Shown: positions 1 through 8,841, counted from the first letter of the stretch. The stretch: DNA of 64,000 bases from Nannocystis exedens (GCF_002343915.1 NZ_NETK01000001.1:10006001-10070000); one strand, 5' to 3'. Notes: generated from the letters alone by a model not told the origin. Numbers and translations: made by a program.

Positions 1-204
1 TCGCGGGACGGGCTGACGTGCAGCAACCGGTGGAGCGACGATTGGGGGGCGACGAATTGCGGCGGCACCCCCGGCGTGAAGTGGCGCCTGAAGGTGCGCT
101 GCTGGTGGCACGGCGATCGCCTGGGGCCGTGGAAGTCCGGGCCGGGCTCGGACCGCATCACGTGCAGCCTCGGGGCGGAGCGCTCGATGGTGGTGTGGGG
201 CTGA
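1..204 (+). CDS. 3' end of a Cys/Trp-rich protein, truncated by window edge
   Basis: The frame is open from the first base to a TGA at 202-204, giving the last 67 residues of a protein whose start lies outside the window. The fragment has four Cys and seven Trp residues and many Gly and charged residues, which is more typical of a folded extracellular domain than of a shadow frame in GC-rich DNA. No family is recognised. It runs towards the convergent lipoprotein gene ending at 374. Confidence 0.5.
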   Translation, partial: SRDGLTCSNRWSDDWGATNCGGTPGVKWRLKVRCWWHGDRLGPWKSGPGSDRITCSLGAERSMVVWG

Positions 205-373
205 TCGGCGCGCCACACGGAAGACCATGGCGGGAGCGATCACGCCGCATTCGAGAAGGAATGCGGGGTATGATGATCGGCGGCGAATCGTCGTCGGGAC
301 GATGCTCGCAGTTCGGCGAAGCGCAGGACGACAGCGCCGCCGCGGCGGAGGCAGGCCTCGCCCGTCCGCGCGA

Positions 374-1816
374 TCAGCCCGGCGGGGGGGTGACGCTCTT
401 GAGCTGGCCGCCGGTCATGTCCGAATAGACGTAGTGGTCGCCGGCGACGGGGATGTTCTGCATGGCCGGGACGTTGAGCGGGTCGATCTTCCACGCCCAG
501 CCGGCCTGGTCGACGAGCCACACGAAGCCGTCGACGTCGACGCTGACGCCGATCGGGGTCGAGCACTGGGCGAGGCTGTGCTGGGCGACGAGGGTGCGGG
601 TCGGGACGTCGATCTCGACGAGACCGCAGGGGCTGTTCGAGGCGACCCAGGCGTGGTCGTTGTGGTCGATGGCCATGCCGCGGTGACAGGCGTTGGTGCC
701 GGCGACCGAGAACCACTGGTTGGTGGCGACGTCGTAGGTCGAGACCGGGCCGGTGCAGCCGGCCATCCACGGGTTGCCGTTGCGGTCGACGGTCATGCCG
801 TAGGTCTGGATGTTGGACGGCTGGGGGATCCGCGTGATCGTGATCGGGTTCTCGTTGGCGTTGACGCGCGCGAGCTCGCCGCGCAGGCCGGTGAACCAGG
901 CGTTGCCCATGGGGTCGAGGGCGCCGCCGTACGGGGCGTAGCCGCTGCCGTTCCACGCGACGGCCTCGATCGACTGCTCCATCACGCCGGTGGCGCCGTC
1001 GAGCCGGACCAGGTTGGCGGAGCCGGCCTGCAAGGCGCCGAAGCCGAGCCAGACCTTCTGGTTCTTGTAGGTGCAGGTGGCCTTGTCGTAGTCGCCGATG
1101 GTCCAGGTGATCCCGCGCGGTCCCTCGATGTACTGGCCCGACCAGTTGGCGTGGACGATCGTCCAGACGACGCACTCGTCGGTGCCCCACGGCTTGATGT
1201 CGGCGACGCCGGTGGAGGTGGTGATCTGGCCGTCGCCGTTGAAGTCGATGCAGTCGGCGATGTTGGCGGCGACGGCGGTGGAGCGCCCGGTGCCGCGGGC
1301 GTTGACGACGACGAACCGGCCGTCGCCCGAGACGGCGGTGCGCGAGACGCTCTCGGAGCCGCCGCTCGGACCGGTGAGGTAGCGCGCCTCCTCGACGAGG
1401 GTCCGGGTGTTGATCTTGGAGACGAGGCCGTCGCTGGTGGCCGGGATCCAGATGAAGCTCTCGTCGATGTCCATGTCGCCGGCGCAGCCCATGCCGCCGT
1501 CAGGCGTGACGCCGAGGTCGAACTTGGGGCCGCCGTGCGTGGTCATGGTCATGCCCGACATCGAACCGTTGCTGGTGGTCGGCGGGTCGCTGCTGGCGCT
1601 CTCGGTCTGACCGGCGCTGCCGTCGGTGCCCTCGCTGGCGCTCATCGAACCCTGGGTGGGGTCGGTCATGGTCGGATCGGGCAGGGTGATGCTGCCGATG
1701 CTGGTCGGCATCGTGACCGTGGCCGTGGCGCTGGCCGAGTCGGCGCGCCCGCTGTCACCGCAGGCGACGAGGAGACAGGCGGCCAGGGATGCGACCAGGA
1801 GACGAGGCGAGACCAT
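374..1816 (-). CDS. Lipoprotein with beta-propeller (NHL/Vgb-like) domain
   Basis: The 480-residue protein starts with a lipoprotein signal ending LLVAC (Cys at about 19). A Thr/Ser/Met-rich linker runs to about residue 100. The rest is a propeller-like domain with repeated blades of the type seen in virginiamycin B lyase and SMP-30/NHL proteins, for example GVSVDVDGFVWLVD, MTVDRNGNPWMAG and MAIDHNDHAWVAS. A DFNGDGQ segment near residue 195 looks like a Ca-binding loop. It probably acts on the cell surface or in the periplasm; substrate unknown. One degenerate 14-bp repeat unit lies near its 3' end (415-428). Lipoprotein and propeller calls are firm; enzyme activity is not shown. Confidence 0.8.
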   Translation of the reverse strand: MVSPRLLVASLAACLLVACGDSGRADSASATATVTMPTSIGSITLPDPTMTDPTQGSMSASEGTDGSAGQTESASSDPPTTSNGSMSGMTMTTHGGPKFDLGVTPDGGMGCAGDMDIDESFIWIPATSDGLVSKINTRTLVEEARYLTGPSGGSESVSRTAVSGDGRFVVVNARGTGRSTAVAANIADCIDFNGDGQITTSTGVADIKPWGTDECVVWTIVHANWSGQYIEGPRGITWTIGDYDKATCTYKNQKVWLGFGALQAGSANLVRLDGATGVMEQSIEAVAWNGSGYAPYGGALDPMGNAWFTGLRGELARVNANENPITITRIPQPSNIQTYGMTVDRNGNPWMAGCTGPVSTYDVATNQWFSVAGTNACHRGMAIDHNDHAWVASNSPCGLVEIDVPTRTLVAQHSLAQCSTPIGVSVDVDGFVWLVDQAGWAWKIDPLNVPAMQNIPVAGDHYVYSDMTGGQLKSVTPPPG

Positions 1817-2363
1817 GGGGCGATGAACGCACGATCACCCTCATGAGGGCAAGTACCCGATCGCACCGAACTTCCCGGGGAGGTTCGGATCCATCGTCGG
1901 GGAGCGCCGAGGGGCCTCGCATGCGGGGGTCCCTGCGCGACGTCGAGGCCCGCGTCGCGGCGCTGCGGGGCGGCGAGGCGAACCGCGAAGGCGAATGCGC
2001 GGAGGTCGAGCGCGGGCGAATGCGAGGAGGTGCAGGCGAAGCGCGGAGCGGGGCGGCTGCGGCGAGATGGGGGGCACAGGGCGGTCGCGAATGCAGCGAG
2101 GACGCACGGTCGATGCATCGCGAACGACAGACGTGACGGGCCTCGGGGGCGCGGCGCGACGCGGGGATCTCCGCAGGGACTGCCCGCCGACGTGGGTGGC
2201 GCGCGGGGCGAACGCCGAGGCGGGGATCGGGGACGCGGCGGGCCGGACGACCCGGGGCCGCCGCCGGGCGAGGGATCCTCCGCGCAGCGCCGGTTCGGCG
2301 GCGGGCCGGCGAGCGCTGCATTTCGGCCGCGGCGCCGCGGGCGGGATGGGTATCATCGCGCCG
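1817..2363. other. Divergent intergenic region without a convincing gene
   Basis: About 550 bp separate the lipoprotein start and the tldD start. The open frames here are shadows with arginine/alanine-rich noise. Apart from the hairpin at 1866-1888 I see nothing recognisable. Confidence 0.5.
1866..1888. promoter_or_regulatory. Hairpin upstream of the propeller lipoprotein gene
   Basis: A 23-base segment can fold into a 10-bp stem (CCGAAC paired with GTTCGG, extended through TTCC/GGGA with one T-G wobble) closed by a three-base loop. It lies 50 bp upstream of the lipoprotein start at 1816 on the opposite strand, so it could be a leader structure or an operator. No T-run follows, so it is not a typical intrinsic terminator. 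Confidence 0.35.
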
Positions 2364-3995
2364 ATGTCGAGCTCTCGCCGCTCCTTCCTCGCGCTCACGG
2401 GAATCTGTGGGGCCGAGGCGCTGCTCCACGGCTCGCGCGCGGCGTGGGCCGGGCCGCCGCCGAGCCGGATCCCGGCGCCCAAGTCGGCGCCCGCGAGCGC
2501 AGACGCGGGCATGGCCCTGCTGGCCGCGAGTCGCCTGCTGGCCGACGAGTCGCTGCTGCGCACGGCGCTCGCGGCGGCGACGAAGGCCGGGGCGAGCTAC
2601 GCCGACGCGCGCCTGGTGCTGATGCGCCGCGAGCGAGTCAGCGTGCGCGACGACCACGTGAGCGGGATCGGTCGCAGCGAGGACTACGGGGTCGGTCTGC
2701 GGGTGATCGCGGACGGCGGCTGGGGCTTCGCGGCGACGGCGGAGCGCAGCGCGAAGGCGGTCGAGGGGATCGCCAGGGCGGCGGTGGCGATGGCCCGCCA
2801 GAGCGCGCTGCTGATGCCGCAACCGGTGACGCTGGCGCCGGCGCCGGTGCTGCAGGGCGGCTGGGTGTCGCCGTTCCAGGTCGACCCGTTCTCGATCGCG
2901 CCGGCCGAGAAGGCGGAGCTGCTGCTGGCGGCGGCCCGGGCGGCGCTGGCGGTGCCCGGGGTGGCGCACGTCGACGCGAGCGTGGCGTGCGTGCGCGAGG
3001 AGAAGCTGGTGATGACGAGCGAGGGCTCGCGGGTGCACCAGATCTACTTCCGCGTGATCCCGGGGCTGACCGCGACGGCGATCGATCGCCGGCGCGGTCG
3101 CTTCGCGGGCCGCGACCACGAGGTGGCGCCGATGCTGGCCGGCTGGGAGCACGTGACGGCGGCCGACCTGGTCGGCAGCGCGCCGAAGATCGCGGAGGAG
3201 GCGCTGCAGAAGCTGCACGCGGCCCCGGTCGAGCCGGGCAAAAAGCACGCGATCCTGGCGCCGTCGAACCTGTGGCTGACGATCCACGAGAGCATCGGCC
3301 ACTCGACGGAGCTCGACCGGGCGCTCGGCTACGAGGCGAACTACGCCGGCACGAGCTTTCTGACCCCGGACAAGGCGGGCAAGTTCAAGATCGGCAGCGA
3401 CATCGTCAACCTCGCGGCCGACCGCACGCAGCCCGGCGGGCTGGCGACGACGGCGTGGGACGACGAGGCGGTGGCGTCGCAGCGCTGGGACCTGGTGAAG
3501 AAGGGGACGTTCGTCGGCTGGCAGACGACGCGCGACCTGGCGGGCGCGGCCGGCGAGCAGGCGAGCCGCGGCTGCAGCTACGCCGACAGCTACGCGAGCG
3601 TGCCGTTCCAGCGCATGCCGAACGTGAGCCTGCAGCCGGGCACCGAGGGCTACACGACGGAGGACCTGATCTCGGCGACCGACGACGGGGTGCTGATCAC
3701 CGGCCGCGGGAGCTGGTCGATCGACCAGCAGCGCTACAACTTCCAGTTCTCGGGCCAGTTCTTCTGGGAGATCAAGCACGGACGGTTGACGCGGCCGCTG
3801 CGGGACGTCGCGTATCAGGCCAACACGGTCGAATTCTGGAGCTCGTGTGACATGCTCGGAGGGACAGACACGTACCGCCTCGGCGGCAGCATGAGCGACG
3901 GCAAGGGCGAGCCGTCGCAGAGCAACGCGGTCAGCCACGGGTGCCCGCCGGCGCGCTTCGTCGTCAACATCCTCAACACCGGGGGTGACAAGTGA
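2364..3995 (+). CDS. tldD: TldD-family metalloprotease with twin-arginine leader
   Basis: The 543-residue protein is a TldD/PmbA-family zinc protease. The motif HESIGHSTELD (about residues 308-318) supplies the His-Glu-x3-His zinc site of TldD subunits. The start at 2364 gives a leader with SRRSFLAL followed by an Ala-rich stretch, which suits Tat export; an ATG at 2346 is also possible. Canonical TldD is cytosolic, so the leader is a notable difference and recalls exported TldD homologues with a TAT signal. The next gene, encoding the TldE-type partner, overlaps its stop by 4 nt, so the two are translationally coupled and probably form the TldD-TldE heterodimer that trims peptides. Confidence 0.9.
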   Translation: MSSSRRSFLALTGICGAEALLHGSRAAWAGPPPSRIPAPKSAPASADAGMALLAASRLLADESLLRTALAAATKAGASYADARLVLMRRERVSVRDDHVSGIGRSEDYGVGLRVIADGGWGFAATAERSAKAVEGIARAAVAMARQSALLMPQPVTLAPAPVLQGGWVSPFQVDPFSIAPAEKAELLLAAARAALAVPGVAHVDASVACVREEKLVMTSEGSRVHQIYFRVIPGLTATAIDRRRGRFAGRDHEVAPMLAGWEHVTAADLVGSAPKIAEEALQKLHAAPVEPGKKHAILAPSNLWLTIHESIGHSTELDRALGYEANYAGTSFLTPDKAGKFKIGSDIVNLAADRTQPGGLATTAWDDEAVASQRWDLVKKGTFVGWQTTRDLAGAAGEQASRGCSYADSYASVPFQRMPNVSLQPGTEGYTTEDLISATDDGVLITGRGSWSIDQQRYNFQFSGQFFWEIKHGRLTRPLRDVAYQANTVEFWSSCDMLGGTDTYRLGGSMSDGKGEPSQSNAVSHGCPPARFVVNILNTGGDK

Positions 3996-5341
3996 GCGCG
4001 CCGTCTCCGCTGAGCCCGGCCGAGGCGCGAGCGCTGGTCAAGGCGGCGCTGTCGGCCGCGAGCTTCGAGGACGTGAGCCTGCGGGTGACGGCCCGCCGCA
4101 CGGCGTACCTGCGGTTCGCCGCGGGGGCGCCGACGACGTCCGGCGAGGCGAGCCGCTTCGAGGTGTCGGTGACGGCGGCAAAGGACGGGCAGGTGGCGAC
4201 GGTGTCCGGCACCGGCGGCGACGCGGCGTCGCTGCAGGCGCTGGTGCGCGAGGCGGAGGCGCTGGCCAAGCTGGCGCCGAAGGACCCGGAGCACGAGCCG
4301 CCGCTGGGGCCGCAGCAGTACGCGAAGGTCGCGGCCCGCGACGCGAAGACGGCCGAGGTCGGGCCGGAGGGGCGCACCGAGGTGGTGGCGCGGGTGCTGA
4401 AGGTGGCGCGCGAGGCCAAGCTGGTGGCGTCGGGGATCGTCGAGCACGAGGACGGGGTGACGGTCCTGGCCAATCGGACAGGTCTGTTCGCGCTCCACGC
4501 GGGGACCGAGGCGTCGCTGACGACGACGATGCGCACGCCCGACGGCAAGGGCAGCGGCTGGGCCGGCGGGTCGTCGCACCGGCTGGCCGACCTCGACGCG
4601 TCGGCGCTGGCGCGGCGGGCGGCCGACAAGGCGGCGATGTCGAGCCAGGGGGCCGAGACGCTGGCGCCGGGGGCGTACACGGTGGTGCTCGAGGCGCAGG
4701 CGGTGGCCGATTTGCTCGGGTTCCTGGTGTCGGCGCTGCAGGCCCGCGCGGCCGACGAGGGCCGCAGCTTCTTCAGCCGCCCCGGCGGCAACGCGATCGG
4801 CGAGGCGCTGTTCGACCCCCGCGTGACGCTGCGCTCCGACCCGACCGATCCGCGCTGGCCGTCGATCCCGTTCGCGGGCGACGGGCTGCCGCTGCCGACG
4901 ACGACGTGGATCGACCGCGGGATGCTGAAGGCGCTGGCCTACAGCCGGTTCTGGGCCCGCAAGCAGGGCAAGCCGGCGCTGCCGGCCCCGCGCTCGATCT
5001 TCCTCGGGCCCGCGGACCCGGCCGAGGGCAAGGACCTGCTCGAGCTGGTCCGCGGGGTCGAGCGCGGGGTGCTGGTGACCCGCTTCTTCTACAACCGCAT
5101 GCTCGACCCGCGGCAGATCCTGGCGACCGGGCTGACCCGCGACGGCACGTTCCTCATCGAGCAGGGGAAGATCGCGCGGCCGGTGAAGAACATGCGCTAC
5201 AACGAGAGCCCGGCGGCGCTGCTGAAGCACCTGGTGGCGATCGGCAAGCCCGAGCGCACGGCCGGCGACGGGATGGTCGCGGTGGTGCCGCCGCTGGTGG
5301 CGAAGGAGTTCCACTTCGCCAGCGTCAGCGACGCGGTGTGA
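3992..5341 (+). CDS. pmbA: TldE/PmbA-type partner subunit
   Basis: The 449-residue protein has the TldD/PmbA fold but no HExxxH site, as expected of the non-catalytic TldE partner. The C-terminal half has family-typical stretches such as RSIFLGPAD, RGVLVTRFFYNRMLDPR and GLTRDGTFLIE. The GTG start at 3992 overlaps the tldD stop in a GTGA arrangement. Unlike the upstream subunit it has no obvious leader, so how the two meet in the same compartment is unclear unless the partner is carried along by Tat export. A five-unit 14-bp repeat block begins 3 bases after the stop. Confidence 0.88.
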   Translation: MSAPSPLSPAEARALVKAALSAASFEDVSLRVTARRTAYLRFAAGAPTTSGEASRFEVSVTAAKDGQVATVSGTGGDAASLQALVREAEALAKLAPKDPEHEPPLGPQQYAKVAARDAKTAEVGPEGRTEVVARVLKVAREAKLVASGIVEHEDGVTVLANRTGLFALHAGTEASLTTTMRTPDGKGSGWAGGSSHRLADLDASALARRAADKAAMSSQGAETLAPGAYTVVLEAQAVADLLGFLVSALQARAADEGRSFFSRPGGNAIGEALFDPRVTLRSDPTDPRWPSIPFAGDGLPLPTTTWIDRGMLKALAYSRFWARKQGKPALPAPRSIFLGPADPAEGKDLLELVRGVERGVLVTRFFYNRMLDPRQILATGLTRDGTFLIEQGKIARPVKNMRYNESPAALLKHLVAIGKPERTAGDGMVAVVPPLVAKEFHFASVSDAV

Positions 5342-5343
5342 GC

Positions 5344-5413
5344 GGGTGTCCGGCGGGGCATGTCGGATAGGACATGTCTCGCGGGGTATGTCTGGAAGGA
5401 CAGGTCCCGCAGG
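5344..5413. repeat. 14-bp tandem repeat block, 5 units
   Basis: Five consecutive 14-base units start at 5344, 5358, 5372, 5386 and 5400, each with the core xxATGTC or xCAGGTC followed by a purine-rich end. The block begins directly after the pmbA stop and fills the gap towards the broken SnoaL-like gene. Confidence 0.9.
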
Positions 5414-5443
5414 GGCGGGCGATCGCGGCCGGCTGCTCGCGGG

Positions 5444-5848
5444 TCAGTCGTGGTGGGCGAGGACGGCGCGGATCCGCAGGGCGCCGGAGTCGTCGCGGCG
5501 GAGGGCGTAGGTCGAGCGCTCGTGGCCGACCTCGCGGCCCTCGCGGTCGACGTAGGGCCAGTACACGCGGACGAGGACGACCCGGTCGCCGACTCACTCG
5601 CGCGACTCGACCTCCGGCCGCGTCATCGTCACCCCGCGCTCGAGGTACTGCGCCCGCGCGCCGGCGAAGAAGCGCTCGATCTCCTCGCGCCGGGCGACGG
5701 CCTGCGCCCCGGCGTCCGCCAGCAAGAACGCCGGCGTCTCGTACAGCGTAGCGACCGTGAGGGCGTCGCCTTCCACCAGCGCGCGTCCGAGGAGGTGCAG
5801 GAACGCGTCGACCTCGCGGTCACGCTCCGGGTTCGTCGGTGCCGTCAT
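5444..5848 (-). pseudogene. SnoaL-like (NTF2 fold) protein with in-frame TGA
   Basis: Starting from ATG at 5848 (MTAPTNPERDREVDAF) the frame encodes a SnoaL-like domain, interrupted by TGA at 5594-5596 after 84 codons. Reading on in the same frame gives the missing C-terminal half: VLVRVYWPYVDREGREVG and a stop at 5444-5446. The total of about 134 residues is the normal size for a single SnoaL-like domain. The second half keeps good coding character, so the stop is recent, a sequencing error, or (less likely) a recoded codon; there is no Cys-rich active site suggesting selenocysteine. SnoaL-like domains bind small hydrophobic ligands; function here unknown. Confidence 0.7.
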
Positions 5849-6056
5849 GCTCGAGGCATGGCGGGGGACCTCACCACGCGGCAAGCGGCTGCTCGCTCCC
5901 CCGGACGCGAGGCGGGGAGTCTGCCGCGGAGCGGGCGATCGGACGGGGGCGAGCGCAAAGAGCGCGAACGGCGGCGAGCGCGGCGCCGCGGCCGGCCGGG
6001 GCCGTTGAACCACGCGGCGCGGCCGCGGGCGTCGGTGGCGAGCTCGTCCTGACGAG

Positions 6057-6098
6057 ACATGTTTTTCAGGACATGTCTTGGCGGTCATGTCCCAGGGT
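6057..6098. repeat. 14-bp tandem repeat block, 3 units
   Basis: Units at 6057, 6071 and 6085 (ACATGT, ACATGT, TCATGT cores). The block touches the stop codon of the lipoprotein gene that ends at 6098. Confidence 0.9.
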
Positions 6099-7366
6099 CA
6101 TTCGTCGATGGCGAACCGACGGATCCAGGCCCGCATGAGGGGAGCGTGGTCGGGGCCGCTGTGGACGTTGCCGGCGACGGCGAGGAAGTCCGCGCCGAAC
6201 GCGGCGGCGACCGCGTTGCCCCGCTCGTCTTGCGCGTGCTCGAACTTCGACAGCCACAGGGGCGCGCCGGCGCCGTCGTAGAGATGCACGTGGGCCGGGC
6301 GTTCTTCGGGCCAGAACCGGCCGACCACGGCGATGTGCTCGTTCGGCCCGACGGCCATGTGCGCGGGGGTGGTGGCGAGGTCGTCGACCGTGAGGATGGT
6401 CCAGCGCTCTTCGAGCGCGGGATCGAAGCGGCGGAGCGCGACGTCGGCGTCGAGGCCCGCGCCGGCGATCACCAGGTCGCCGTCACCGATCGCGGCCGCC
6501 GAGACCCATGAGCGGAGCACGGGGTCGTCGAGCTCCAGTGAGAGCAACGCGCCGCTCTCGCGGTCGAATATGGCGAGCATGGACCGTTCGACGAGGTCGG
6601 CGTGCTTGAGCCGGCCGACGACGAAGGCCCGGTCGCCGACCACGGCCATGTCTTCGGCGAGGATCGTGGAACCCTGGGGCGTGCGGGTCTCCCACACGAC
6701 CGCGCCGGTAGCGATGTCGTGGCGGCGGACGACGAGGCGTTGATCGGCGCTCTCGAGCGAGCCGGCGTAGACGCCGTCGCCGCGGACGTCGAGGCCCACA
6801 ACCAGGCCAATTTCAATCTCTTCCTCCGGGTCGACGCTCCACAGCACTTTGAGGTCGGGGCTGAAGGCGTGGATGAACTCGCCACTGCCGATGAAGATCC
6901 GTCCGGCCGGGTCGACGGCGAGCTCGCCGGCCCCGGGGACAGGCTTGCGCCACAGTTCCTCGCCGTCGGGGGACAGCGCGAGCAGGCGGGGCTCGTCGTC
7001 GAAGCCGACGATGAGGAGCAGGCCGTTGGGGGCGAAGGCGATGTCTGCGATGGCGAAGCTGCCGGCCGGCTCGAAGGTCCAGACGACACGGCCCGTGCGA
7101 GTACACGCTTCGTCGCAGCCGTCGTTGGGCTCGTCGTTGCCGTCGTCGCAGACCTCGTCGAGGTTGATGACGCCGTCCCCGCACACACCCGGGACCGGCT
7201 CGCCGGTGGTGGTCGTGGGCGCGTCACCGCCGGTCGCGCCGCTGGTAGTAAGGTCCGGAGCGGGGGTCGTGCTGCCGTCCTGGGGAGCGTCTCCGACGAC
7301 GATCGAGGGGATGCAGGCGAGGTGGACGAGGAAGGCGAGAGGGGCATGGTGAGCGGCGTGGGACAA
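6098..7366 (-). CDS. Lipoprotein: Cys-rich Myxococcus repeat plus PQQ-like propeller
   Basis: The 422-residue protein is best started at TTG 7366: a GGAGG lies 8 nt upstream and the resulting leader ends HLAC (Cys 18). After the Cys comes PSIVVGDAPQDG, a segment nearly repeated in the lipoprotein at 18369-19280. A short Thr-rich linker precedes CGDGVINLDEVCDDGND, the Cys-rich disulfide repeat common in myxobacterial surface proteins (DUF4215/TIGR02232 type). The remaining 300 residues contain WD/PQQ-like blades (for example VVWETRTPQGSTILAEDMAV). Likely an outer-surface protein of unknown ligand. It faces divergent DNA with a repeat block at 7507. Confidence 0.82.
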   Translation of the reverse strand: MSHAAHHAPLAFLVHLACIPSIVVGDAPQDGSTTPAPDLTTSGATGGDAPTTTTGEPVPGVCGDGVINLDEVCDDGNDEPNDGCDEACTRTGRVVWTFEPAGSFAIADIAFAPNGLLLIVGFDDEPRLLALSPDGEELWRKPVPGAGELAVDPAGRIFIGSGEFIHAFSPDLKVLWSVDPEEEIEIGLVVGLDVRGDGVYAGSLESADQRLVVRRHDIATGAVVWETRTPQGSTILAEDMAVVGDRAFVVGRLKHADLVERSMLAIFDRESGALLSLELDDPVLRSWVSAAAIGDGDLVIAGAGLDADVALRRFDPALEERWTILTVDDLATTPAHMAVGPNEHIAVVGRFWPEERPAHVHLYDGAGAPLWLSKFEHAQDERGNAVAAAFGADFLAVAGNVHSGPDHAPLMRAWIRRFAIDE

Positions 7367-7374
7367 TGCAGATA

Positions 7375-7379
7375 CCTCC
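7375..7379 (-). promoter_or_regulatory. Strong Shine-Dalgarno deciding a TTG start
   Basis: The minus strand reads GGAGG, then 8 nt, then TTG at 7366. No ATG or GTG lies in frame that would keep the lipoprotein signal, so this site fixes the TTG as the start. Confidence 0.75.
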
Positions 7380-7506
7380 GGACCGGCTTGTCCCCGTCGG
7401 CGCGGGTTTCCGTCACGGCGACCTCGCCGATTTACGCGCCGCCGGGGGTCCCACTCGCTGCTCGTTGCGGGTGCCCCCGCCGGCCGTGAACCGTCTGGAG
7501 GAATGG

Positions 7507-7576
7507 ACATGTCATGATGAACATGTCTCTTCGGGCATGCCGAAACAGGCATGTCGCCGGGGACATGTTCCACGAG
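7507..7576. repeat. 14-bp tandem repeat block, 5 units
   Basis: Five exact 14-base steps at 7507, 7521, 7535, 7549 and 7563 with cores ACATGT, ACATGT, GCATGC, GCATGT, ACATGT. It ends 6 bp before the sigma factor stop at 7582. This is one of the cleanest blocks for defining the period. Confidence 0.95.
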
Positions 7577-7581
7577 GCGTC

Positions 7582-8841
7582 TTACTGCTCCGCCGGCGGG
7601 TCGTCGGGACAGACGAAGCGCTCGAAGCGGCGGGCGAGGACGGAGTCGGGCAGGTGGGCGGCGAGGCGGCGGGCGGCGGCGGCGGCGTCGGCGGGGCGGC
7701 CTTGCAGGCACAGCAGCTCGACCGCGGCGGCCTCGCGGGCGTCGACGAGGGCGCCGCGCGGGAACTGGCGCGCGTGGGCGTCGAGGAGCTGGGCGGCGCC
7801 GGCGGGGTCGCGGGCGTCGAGGCGGGCGCGGGCGCGATCGAGGAGGCCGACCTCGAGGGCGAGGTCGTCGCGGTCGGGCGCGCGGGGGGATGTCTCCCGG
7901 GACAGGAGTTGATCGTAGGCCGGGCGGGTGACCGGATCGGGAGGGGCGGTCTCGGCTGTACCCGAGGACAGGTCGGCGAGGGTTGCCGGCGTTCGGGCCA
8001 GGTCGGCGGGCGCGGCGGGGCGCGGCGTGGCTGCCCGCCCGGACATGTCCTCGGCGGGGGCGGCGACGGGGGCGGCGCGGCCGGGGGCCTGGCGCGGGGC
8101 GACGGCGACGACGGCGGTGGCGCCGGCGACGATCAGGGTGGTCATGACGCCGGCGCGGGCGGTGGTCCAGGCGGCGACGACGGCGGCCAGCTTGCCGTGG
8201 CCGAACAGCGGGACCATCAGCGCCCAGGTCCGCGAGGCGGCGTCGGCCGGCGGCGCGGCGCGGCGGCGGTCGGCGGCGACCTCGGCGGCCAGCAGCTCGG
8301 GGCTGGCCGCCAGCTCGAGCAGGCGGGCGCGGGCGAGGCGGAGCCGCGAGTAGACGGTGTTGAGCGGGAGCTCGAGCTCGGCGGCGATCTCGGGGCCGCT
8401 CAAGCCGAGCAGCTCGGTCAGCTCCCACACCTCGCGGGTGCCGCGTGGCAGGCCGGCGAGCAGGCGCTCGAGCAGGCGGGCGGCGTCGTGGCGCTCGTGC
8501 GGGGCCTCGCCGACGTGACCGGTGAGCTCGCCGAGAGCGGCGATCCGGCGGGTCCGGCGGGCGACGCCGCGGTGCCAGTGCGAGGCGACGCGGCGGGTGA
8601 CGCCGTACAGCCAGGCGCGCTCGGACACCTGGTAGTGGACCTGGTCGAAGCGGCGGTAGGCGGTGAGGAAGACGTCCTGGACCACGTCGTCGCGGGCGGC
8701 CGCGGGGATCCCGAAGTACTTGGCGGCCGACCACACGAAGTGGAACTCGCGGTCGTAGATGGCGCGAAAGCGCGCTTCCCGGTCGGTGGCGAGCAGCATG
8801 GGGCCGTGGGGGCTGTCCCCGGCCGACAGGGATTCCGTCAC
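7582..8841 (-). CDS. ECF sigma factor fused to a membrane segment and TPR-like tail
   Basis: The 419-residue protein has sigma region 2 near residues 20-90 (FRAIYDREFHFVWSAAKYFG, DDVVQDVFLTAYRRF) and region 4 near 120-180 (LSGPEIAAELELPLNTVYSRL). A hydrophobic segment near 225-250 (VMTTLIVAGATAVVAV) should span the membrane. An Ala/Pro linker leads to a helical TPR-like end (DLALEVGLLDRARARL and following). The architecture predicts a sigma factor held at the membrane with a periplasmic sensor domain and no separate anti-sigma gene. GTG start overlaps the stop of the upstream gene by 4 nt, so the two are coupled. The linker contains several degenerate 14-bp repeat units. Confidence 0.85.
   Translation of the reverse strand: MTESLSAGDSPHGPMLLATDREARFRAIYDREFHFVWSAAKYFGIPAAARDDVVQDVFLTAYRRFDQVHYQVSERAWLYGVTRRVASHWHRGVARRTRRIAALGELTGHVGEAPHERHDAARLLERLLAGLPRGTREVWELTELLGLSGPEIAAELELPLNTVYSRLRLARARLLELAASPELLAAEVAADRRRAAPPADAASRTWALMVPLFGHGKLAAVVAAWTTARAGVMTTLIVAGATAVVAVAPRQAPGRAAPVAAPAEDMSGRAATPRPAAPADLARTPATLADLSSGTAETAPPDPVTRPAYDQLLSRETSPRAPDRDDLALEVGLLDRARARLDARDPAGAAQLLDAHARQFPRGALVDAREAAAVELLCLQGRPADAAAAARRLAAHLPDSVLARRFERFVCPDDPPAEQ
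7888..8056. repeat. Scattered 14-bp repeat units inside the sigma factor linker
   Basis: In-phase pairs lie at 7888-7915 (GGATGT then ACAGGA) and 7954-7981 (GGCTGT then ACAGGT), and a single perfect core ACATGTCC lies at 8043. All fall in the region coding for the Ala/Pro-rich extracytoplasmic linker, where length change would be tolerated. Confidence 0.6.

Noticed and set aside
227..1846. Long plus-strand frame opposite the first lipoprotein
   Set aside because: Composition (Val, Gly, Asp, Ala, Arg rich) is that of a shadow frame in GC-rich DNA; the minus strand has a clear lipoprotein.
1755..3938. 727-residue minus frame over tldD
   Set aside because: Arg/Pro/Ala-rich shadow of the plus-strand tldD gene, which has the HESIGH motif.
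5358..5413. Resemblance of the repeat core GGACATGTCC to the p53 half-site
   Set aside because: p53 is absent from bacteria; the match follows from any RRRCATGYYY-type palindrome and has no meaning here.
5594..5596. TGA as selenocysteine codon in the SnoaL-like gene
   Set aside because: SnoaL-like proteins have no redox Cys/Sec at this place and no hairpin of the right kind is seen after the codon.
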